Shown here one piece after another: positions 58,201 to 64,000 of a DNA stretch of 64,000 nucleotides. The position numbers and the translations under genes are program-made. Numbering within the stretch: the first letter of the stretch is position 1; every line of letters begins with the position of its first letter. The notes under the pieces are model-generated. The model searched no databases, was not told the DNA's origin, and saw nothing but the letters and a program-made list of their open reading frames with translations. This stretch comes from Liquidambar formosana (lineage: Eukaryota > Streptophyta > Magnoliopsida > Saxifragales > Altingiaceae): positions 31,183,316 to 31,247,315 of the forward strand of contig CM077832.1 in NCBI GenBank assembly GCA_039720395.1, in the 5' to 3' direction.

Positions 58201-58510
58201 TTTCCCCCCTTGTCTTGGTGTTCTCATTGGATTGAGGTCCCTCTTCGGTGCCAGCCCCATGAGGTATACCCGAGGAATGGGCCTTAGAGCCATTTTGTTC
58301 AGGATCCGCCATCTTCTGTTGGTTCTCTTGAGCCATTTTCAATGCGGTATCGGATGTCTCGGCGGTATGGTCAAGCTTGGCCATGATGGCTTTCAGGCAA
58401 GCCTCAAGGTCAAAGTGCCCCTCACTAGTTCTTTCGTCGGCCATGTCTGTCTGATGGGTAGACTCAACACTCACTAGACGCCCTTGTGGATTGCGGATCC
58501 AAGCTAGCAC
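55220..58510 (-). CDS. Gag-protease polyprotein of element C (1096 aa)
   Basis: It makes the particle protein and the aspartic protease of the retrotransposon. The gag core is at about residues 160-300 (MPELEKFDGTGCPKTHLKMY, WFLSLDENRTRTWEDIC). Two finger motifs follow. The first is CKYHQSKGHATNRC, of C-x2-H-x4-H-x4-C form. The second is CQYHCAPGYDTEAC, in which the second His has become Tyr (element A keeps His). Protease is near residues 750-850, with VLIDNGSALN as the active-site loop. A glycine-rich FFPGMGLGRRQQG stretch recalls a G-patch. The frame ends at TAG 55222-55220. The frame after that stop stays open for 36 more codons up to a likely intron donor, so the TAG may be a recent mutation or a readthrough stop. 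The start is either the first ATG or the one 22 codons on. Confidence 0.85.
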   Translation of the reverse strand: MLAWIRNPQGRLVSVESTHQTDMADERTSEGHFDLEACLKAIMAKLDHTAETSDTALKMAQENQQKMADPEQNGSKAHSSGIPHGAGTEEGPQSNENTKTRGESSSKPEVTNLEGEAKGKGSSSDSVLASKVEALERTIKGIRRADDMVDVRTLSLFPTARIPLQFKMPELEKFDGTGCPKTHLKMYVRAMHPRGATDELLAQVFHETLAKSALKWFLSLDENRTRTWEDICNEFSEHYKYNTEVDVTRRDLETTKQGAHETFSAYITRWRQKASRMTDRPNEEDQIQLVVKNLLPVYHKHLFAHYFPNFKALIRAGTQVEDAINDGTIKTEEVRSRKTNFTGKNNAEFNTITQPIQPFSLNDVNPPRQFTDLFMPLERVLEKLISRDLLKPLDPRPPPNPLPKSYNENEYCKYHQSKGHATNRCIRLRHQVQDLIDKQVISPPTRPNVTRNPLPSHNNTPPPNTINAIGVESSRPRHPIRQYTPLPMTLTRLFTICRNNSLIMPLPPKPRPSTPHQYCQYHCAPGYDTEACSILKKIIQDLIDQKVLLFPKKSIQQELKERYEAGDPRVGLLGEASGKYDYYVLYSSPSPISDKPIVPSGWDDLPTEMESIDMIEWDDLMNDSEEVHDIWASDDELDHITRGGRHFKPPHLESENPLEDLEGQRRPSLQEEEDEVLRQLKKTNANITIWGLLMASHKHRQTVLKLLNQIQVPVDTSPEGLVHLVNPTPKNSTIVFTDVDLPKSGLSHSQALYVTVDTMGKRVPTVLIDNGSALNVCPLRTATVLGLGPTDFTPSGQTVRAYDNTRREVIGVVTLPLIMGPTEFRVEFQVLDVPSCFNLLLGRPCIHPAGAVPSSLHQKVKFPYEGAIVTLQGDYELKLAGVPICEIQPESAAIPLSGFDYVQCIEKELEKGELIPLDFCPHGNLHVGEIMRRMSFFPGMGLGRRQQGIPTSIQSRVTSYTFGLGYEPSKNDYAEMLKRNKEKVRAKAEGRVPDLKISPYRPTLNGYFVKEGDDFLYCGFPEPTFDQATKIRVPGFEIFFTEWYPITVEMVDDEAINDEFWEKKEEDWAKNLDAGAMTEMFQDMILTVEDSTIEEL

Positions 58511-59299
58511 GTCTATGGATAGAAAAGTTTTAACCTTTAGCCTAAGGATCTGTCCTAAACCTCCATATTTTCCTTAATGAATTCGGTCTCTACACCATGT
58601 TCAATTAATTCATTCCTTTTATCCAATTACCTTTACAGGGGTCATGGATTAAGGGTATGTTTTAAAGAATAGGGCATAGAGTCCTTCAATTAAGTTTAAT
58701 TAATCCCCTAGGACTAGCACATCACAAACATAGCTTTACATCCTATTTCCTTAATTTATTCCTCCTAACCCATGGCCTTAACGAAGGCTAGGGTTTAAAG
58801 GTCTATATTAAGGGCATAAGATATAAAGCCTCACACCACAAACACGGCATAGCATCATTACAAACAATTGTGGGTGCATAAAGGTGAGACCGTAGTGTCC
58901 TACAAGTCTGTCTATATGGACTAATGATAAGGGTAGGCTAGGGTCCTTCACTTGCTTGAGCAATCCTTATACCTAACCACATGTGGCATCAGGAACGCCG
59001 CGTGGGTCCAGCAGTACGTGATTAACTCATTTAATATACCCAAGGGCAAGCCCAAGGGTACTAGGCAAGAGAGGTTGATAGCTTTCGCCCCAACACATGG
59101 AATCAGGAAAACCAAGGTTGAGACTAGGCCGATCGTTGGCAAGGATACATCGAGGGACATCGATCCTAACATGCAAGAGTTTGCGCACACAATGCAATAA
59201 ATGAAAGCACACAATCAAGCGGATGCAATGTGATTGATTTTAATTAAACATAAGAAATTAACCTAGCCCATTTAAACTTTATAGAGTCTAGCCCACAAA
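58511..59299 (-). other. Untranslated leader of element C
   Basis: Lies between the primer-binding site and gag. It is co-linear with 16604-17373 of element A. No coding region; the short frames on both strands are not conserved between the copies. Confidence 0.65.
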
Positions 59300-59317
59300 T
59301 CCCCAGTGGAGTCGCCA
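59300..59317 (-). promoter_or_regulatory. Primer-binding site of element C
   Basis: On the minus strand TGGCGACTCCACTGGGGA starts three bases after the LTR end. The same site with one change occurs in element A. Confidence 0.72.
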
Positions 59318-59320
59318 AAC

Positions 59321-62101
59321 TGTGAACCCCGGAAATTGGGCCCACAAGGGATTGAAAGAAAATGGGTTTGAAAAAGAAAAAGGAAAGGAGTCGCCACCTT
59401 ATTTTTTAAAGGAAACAAGGAAAACCCTAAAAATAGTTTGTTTTAGGAAAACAATTTGAATGACTCCATAAAAAAGGAAAGGCAAAAACCAATCTTTTGA
59501 AAACCAAAGAAATCGGGGATTCGGAGGCTAAGTTATGACATGGGAAGGTTCTAGGCAAAGCCTATAGGCACCCATGTCACCCTTTCGGTCTCTCAGTTCA
59601 TTTGGGCTAAATCAAGATCTTTCCATACGAAAATCAGCAAGTATATCATCACAAGAATTGCATGCATATCATATATTTCATTCATCCATCCATGCATAAT
59701 AAGCGCATAAAAACAGAAAGAGAAAAAGAAGAAAAGAAAACAAAAATAAACCTAGGATGCTTGGATCCTAGAACGGACTTGAGCCTCACGAAGAGCGCCT
59801 ACGTACCATGCAACGAAATACTTGGATCAAAGTCCACGTAGTTCGATTAGAATTAGGGTTAAGACCTAATATAAACCTATGGTTAAAACCCTAGGTTTCC
59901 TTATTTGATCAAGAGAGTTGAATTTGATAGAAAGTTTGATTTTAGAAAGAACTCCATAAAATGGAAACTTTAATAAAAACCAGAATTTTATTTATGAAGG
60001 AAACCTTTGATTAAACCATAGACTTGTATTAAAAATTAACCCTAGATAGGGAGAAGAGAATGAGTTAAGAAGAAAGGTGAATTGGGGCACCTTCACACCC
60101 ACTTACCTGAGTGCAATTAGCTCCAAACATTAGCCATTTCAGACATGAGCAGCCCTATTTGCCATAGGACAAATACCACACCTATTTGCACCCTTACAAG
60201 TGCTCAAAACCATGCAAAAACAATGATATGCAAATCTGGACAGAATAGTATCATGGCCTAAAAATCATCCACTAAGCATGCTAACAGCAAAACAGCGAAC
60301 AATAATAAGTCCTAACATATTCCTAGAACCATATCATGCATAAAAAACCCTAAAACATACTAACATGCATGCAAAAACATCATATTTACTCCATATGAAA
60401 AACATATACAGCAAACACGAAGAAAAACCAATAAAAAAGTCTACTTTATCATGCTATATGAAAACAAACACGAAACAATGACTCTAAAACCCTAAACTCA
60501 CAAATATGCTTAAAAACTCACAAGACATACTTTAATCATGCTAAAACCAAACTAAACAGAAATTATATCATGCATATTAACTAACTAAAGCAATATAACA
60601 TGATGAAAATCCTAACTCTAACATGCAATGACACTAATCCTAGCACAAGGACAAATAGGAGCACAAGAATCATAACTATGCATTGAAACCTAAAGGACAG
60701 CCCTAAAGCATGCTAAACAGTAGATAAACAATAGATATTCCATGTATATTAACTAGCTAGAGTGTTAATACATGATAAAAAAGTTACCTTTAACATGCAA
60801 TAAGCCTAACCCATATGAGAACCTAGTTTAAGCTTGAATAGAGAAGGAGAATACCTTAGGAAGGGCCTTCCTTGTGTTTGTAATTGTTCGTGGCTCCTCA
60901 GGTCTTTAGAGTGAATCAAACCAACATGAATCCTCCTCTTTGTCAAAGTGGTATCACAGCAAAGAGATCAAAACTCAACTCAACTTTGAAAAGAAATAGA
61001 AAACAAAAAGAGAACAAGAGAAAAGAAAAGTGATTTTCGTCACTTTGCAGCAGCAGCAACTTCAATCGCGTTTTTGGGTATGAAAACGTTAGATTTGGAC
61101 AAAGCTTGTGAAATACAAAGTTGTAGAGAATTGAATTATCTTTCTAACAAGACCAATTTCATCAAATTCTGACTTCGGATGAAAAAGTTATGATTAAAAT
61201 ACGACTGCTGGTTTCCAGAAAATCTGCTGCTGAATTATGACGAATTTCACTCCCTCCAAACCCTCTTCTCCTCCCTCCTTGTTTAAAGACATTAAGAGAG
61301 TATTTATAGCTGAAATCTGGAGTTTCCCTTTCCTTCCTGGACTAGGTTTCCTTGGAGAATAATCAAAAGGTATTTTATAATGATAAAAGACTTCTAATCT
61401 GAATAGGAAAAGGAAATTGTCTTTTATAAAAATTGGGAGACTGACCGCTAACACGCATGCACATGTATCGTATGTGCGTACACACACTCATCACATACGT
61501 ACACGTGTTAATGTCATGATAAAAATGGCTAATTTAATAAAATAATTTTCTTTTCATTTTAACCAAAAATCTCATGCTGTGATTCGCACTAATTCTTCAA
61601 GGATAATCCGTAAATAACCACACTAAACTCATCATCAGGCCATATCAAAATTGAACTTCATGAAACACTTTTGAGGGTAAAATGATGACTAATGAAAGTC
61701 AATTTGAAAAGATTTGGTTGGTAATTGTGAGTCAATTAGAGCTAACCCAAGGAAGGGTCAATTAACCAACTTGAACTACATCGAGCCATTTTAATCCCGA
61801 GCCATTGACTTACCAAATTGAACCTAGAAATACCTCATATGCATCCATATGAACTCCAATTGACAATTTGGAGATCATTCCAAGGTCAAATGAAAAGTTT
61901 GGGACTTAAAAGACGATTATGCCCCTCAAGTCACAAAAGCTCTTATTATCCCTTAAGATCAACTCCAATTTGAACCAAAATTCATATCCATTGTCCTTGT
62001 GACTCTAGAAAACTAATGCAAGTGACTAGACTCAAAAACAAAACAAAAACATGCATGAAATGATGAGCCCTAGTAAGGTGGTGCAAAAATGGGGTGTGAC
62101 A
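59321..62101 (-). repeat. 5' LTR of element C
   Basis: Co-linear with 44401-47182 at about 98.7 % by rough count. On the minus strand a TATA box CTATAAATAC lies near 61307, and the dyad of alternating purine-pyrimidine sequence is at about 61446-61514. Confidence 0.9.
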
Positions 62102-62106
62102 ATACC

Positions 62107-63950
62107 GACAAGGCCAAAGGAACCTGTTTTCACTATGGCAAGGATGGGCACTGGAAACGTAACTGCCGGGAGTATCTGGATACTATAAAGAACCGACCTT
62201 CGGAAGGTATGGATCATGCTCTAAACTAAATGTTAGTTGCATAGAGCATGATAGTTATAAATAGAATGCTATTAAACCCAAGAGAACAAGAGATGGGGAC
62301 TAATACATAGTGATGTATGTAGAGCTTTCTCTTTCTTTACAACCTTTACCGATGATTCATTATAGGTTTGGGTGTGTATACTTAATGAAGTACAAGTCTA
62401 AAATATTTGAAAGGTTCAAGGAATTAAGATATGAAGTAGAAAAACAAATCGATAAAAGTATTAAAGCTCTTCGATTAGATCGAGGAGGTGAATATTTAAC
62501 CGGTTAATTTTTAGATCATCTTGTTCAAACAGGCATTCTTTATGGACACTCCTAGAACACCACAACTTGATGGTGTGTCAGAAAGGAGGAAGATGACCTT
62601 ATTCGATATGGTCCGATCCATGATAAGTTATAACGACCTAATATTATCCTTTTAAGGATATGCCCTAGAGACTGCCGCATACCTGTGAAACAGAGTTTAA
62701 ATCAAGGCTATCCCTTAGAACCCATATGAGATATGAAAAAGGAAAGCACCAAGCCTTAAGCATGTTAAGGTATAGGATTGTATTGAATATGTAGAGACAT
62801 ATAATGCAACCAAAATTGGAAATCAAGATAACTTGGATGTAGGTTTGTGGATTTTCCTAAAGAGAGTTTAGGATACTAAGTCTATTGTCCTAATGAACAA
62901 AAGGTGTTTTGTTTGTAAGTTTGCAATCTTTCTTGAAAAAGAGTTTATTCAAGAAAAAAGCAACAATAGGAAAATGGAACTCAAAGAATTGTCTAATGAG
63001 ACACAAACTGACATTGATGCAACCCCTGTCCCTATTGAGACAGAACCCATTATTGTATCATGATTGTACAAAGGGTTAGTGGGAGTGCAATCGCATTTAT
63101 GGTCCTATAAGTGGATGACATTCTACTTATTAGGAATAATGTAGAGATGTTGTCAAAAGTGAAAAATTGGTTTTTCACATAGTTTCTCCATAAAAGATTT
63201 AGAAGAAGAATCCTATATTCTGGGAATAGAGGTCTATAGAGATAGATCTTAAAGGATGCTAAGTCTCTCCCAATCGAAGTACATAGACAAGATTTTGAAA
63301 GGGTTCAAAATGCATGATTCCAAAAGAAGGTCTAATTCCTGTAAGACATGGAATCAAGTTGTCTATAACTACAAGACCAGATATCAGTTTTGCTGTAAAT
63401 GTTACTCGTAGATATCAGGCAGACCCAAATAAGGAACACTGGGAAGCAGTCAAGGCTATCCTTAAGTTCTTAAGAAGAACAAAAGGATCTATGCCTTGCC
63501 TATGGAGAAAGAAACTTGAAATGGTTAGTAAAATGGACTCAAATTTTTAATCTGACGATGATGATAGGAGATCAACATCGAAGTATATATATTTTTTCAC
63601 CTTAAATGGTGGAGCTATAAATTAGAACACATTGCTGCAAGTTTGGATTAGTAAGTTCATTGCTGAACTAAAAGTGGTTCCTGACATTGAGAAGTCCTTA
63701 CTATTGTTTTTATGACAACAATGGGGCTATTACTCAAGACAAAGATCCACAATCTCATCAAAAGTCCAAGCTTTAAGCGGCGATTCCAAGTGATTAGAGA
63801 GATCATTGGAAAGGATGATACATACATATAGAAGATTTAATTTAATAGAGAATGTTAGAAGACCCCTTCACCAAAGCTATGACCCAAGTGTACTGGATCA
63901 CCACCGACAGGATATGGTACAAGATACATGGTGGATTGGCTATAGTGCAA
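62107..63950 (+). pseudogene. Degenerate gag-pol remnant of copia D
   Basis: It starts at the gag zinc knuckle (GTCFHYGKDGHWKRNC, with one Cys replaced by Tyr). Integrase traces follow at 62340-62660 (LDRGGEYL, then DGVSERRK), then reverse transcriptase with VDDILLI near 63112, and TRPDISFAVNVTRRYQADP at about 63375-63430. RNase H traces and a DPFTKAM block end near 63870. Stops, frameshifts and internal deletions reduce the usual 4 kb to under 2 kb. Confidence 0.85.
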
Positions 63951-63959
63951 ATGGGAGAT

Positions 63960-64000
63960 TGTTAGGATTATGCCCTAGAGCCAATCATAGAGATGATTGT
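63960..64000 (+). repeat. Start of the 3' LTR of copia D (cut by window end)
   Basis: TGTTAGGATTATGCCCTAGA and the next 20 bases match 41712 onward with one difference. The purine tract AATGGGAGAT precedes it. Confidence 0.9.

Larger units (their letters stand above)
44401..62101 (-). mobile_element. Tat-lineage Ty3/gypsy element C (17.7 kb), nearly complete
   Basis: The LTRs at 59321-62101 (5' in element sense) and 44401-47182 (3') are about 99 % alike by eye; I noted roughly 35 differences. In element order come the primer-binding site, leader, gag-protease, a likely intron, pol with RT, RNase H, archaeal-type RNase H and integrase, an A-rich tract, an antisense ORF, a tandem array, and the 3' LTR. 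Large LTRs, dual RNase H, an extra antisense ORF and a hypervariable repeat-bearing 3' region are published traits of the Tat lineage. The flanks GACAG and ATACC do not match, so no target duplication is present. Three stops in gag-pol make it non-autonomous as sequenced. Confidence 0.92.
41712..64000 (+). mobile_element. Ty1/copia element D, split by element C, runs off window
   Basis: The 5' LTR (41712-43417), initiator-Met primer site and long leader lie left of element C. The end of gag through RNase H and the first 41 bases of the 3' LTR lie right of it. Both LTR starts read TGTTAGGATTATGCCCTAGA. The internal coding part that remains (62102-63950) is under 2 kb and full of stops; gag before the zinc knuckle is missing altogether. 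Confidence 0.88.

Noticed and set aside
55233..58477. Plus-strand frames of 65-98 residues across gag
   Set aside because: Shadows of the long gag-protease ORF on the opposite strand.
46242..61487. Minus-strand frames of about 100 residues in both LTRs of C (46242-46568 and 61194-61487)
   Set aside because: The two copies diverge by frameshift at their 3' ends, which is unlike a conserved protein. They cover the U3 dyad and TATA region.
44396..62106. A shifted 5-bp target duplication for element C
   Set aside because: Moving either LTR boundary by a few bases does not produce a match between GACAG and ATACC, and the TG...CA ends are fixed by both LTR copies.

Overview
The window is nuclear DNA from a flowering plant, most likely a eudicot. 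It is AT-rich, holds intron-containing gene exons and microsatellites, and most of its length is LTR retrotransposons inserted into one another. No bacterial, organellar, tRNA, rRNA or CRISPR feature was seen. The species cannot be named from the sequence alone.

Host genes. Two copies of one gene for an FAD-dependent monooxygenase (MO1/CTF2-like) lie in the same orientation about 39 kb apart. Only the last exon of copy 1 is inside the window (546-1108). Copy 2 can be followed through five exons (31078-40488), with an ATG directly after a GA-repeat leader. Exon 2 of copy 2 carries an in-frame TAA. That exon is 60 nt long with matching phases at both ends, so skipping it would restore an open frame. 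The last introns and the downstream flanks of the two copies are alignable, so this is a tandem duplication later spread apart by transposons.

Transposons between the copies. In order they are: an old Ty1/copia element with 0.38-kb LTRs (1617-6921, here F); a 1.6-kb terminal-inverted-repeat element (8349-9949); a solo LTR of a Tat-lineage Ty3/gypsy element (10608-13422, E); and a three-level nest (14079-27776). The nest is a deleted Tat element (A, TSD GTATG) whose 3' LTR was split by a solo LTR (B outer, TSD ATACC), itself split by another solo LTR of the same family (B inner, imperfect TSD). A 0.67-kb hAT-type MITE follows (27933-28605). The introns of copy 2 hold a Harbinger-type MITE, a Stowaway-type MITE, another solo LTR, a fold-back element and several duplications.

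Right side. A Ty1/copia element (D, 41712 to beyond the window) is split by a nearly complete 17.7-kb Tat-lineage Ty3/gypsy element on the minus strand (C, 44401-62101). C has 2.78-kb LTRs, a gag-protease ORF, a likely 171-nt intron before pol, and pol with reverse transcriptase, two RNase H domains and integrase. It also has an extra antisense ORF (49947-51233) resembling plant-mobile-domain proteins with its own TATA box, and a 2.2-kb tandem array next to the 3' LTR. Three in-frame stop codons break gag-pol.

The most unusual signals are three. (1) The tandem array in C is a chain of roughly 45-50 short dyads whose arms vary together while the 7-nt spacer is nearly constant. (2) A GC-rich dyad block recurs in the U3 of three different LTR families and upstream of the antisense ORF of C. 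(3) C has no target-site duplication and part of the host gag is missing at its insertion point, as if two insertions had recombined.
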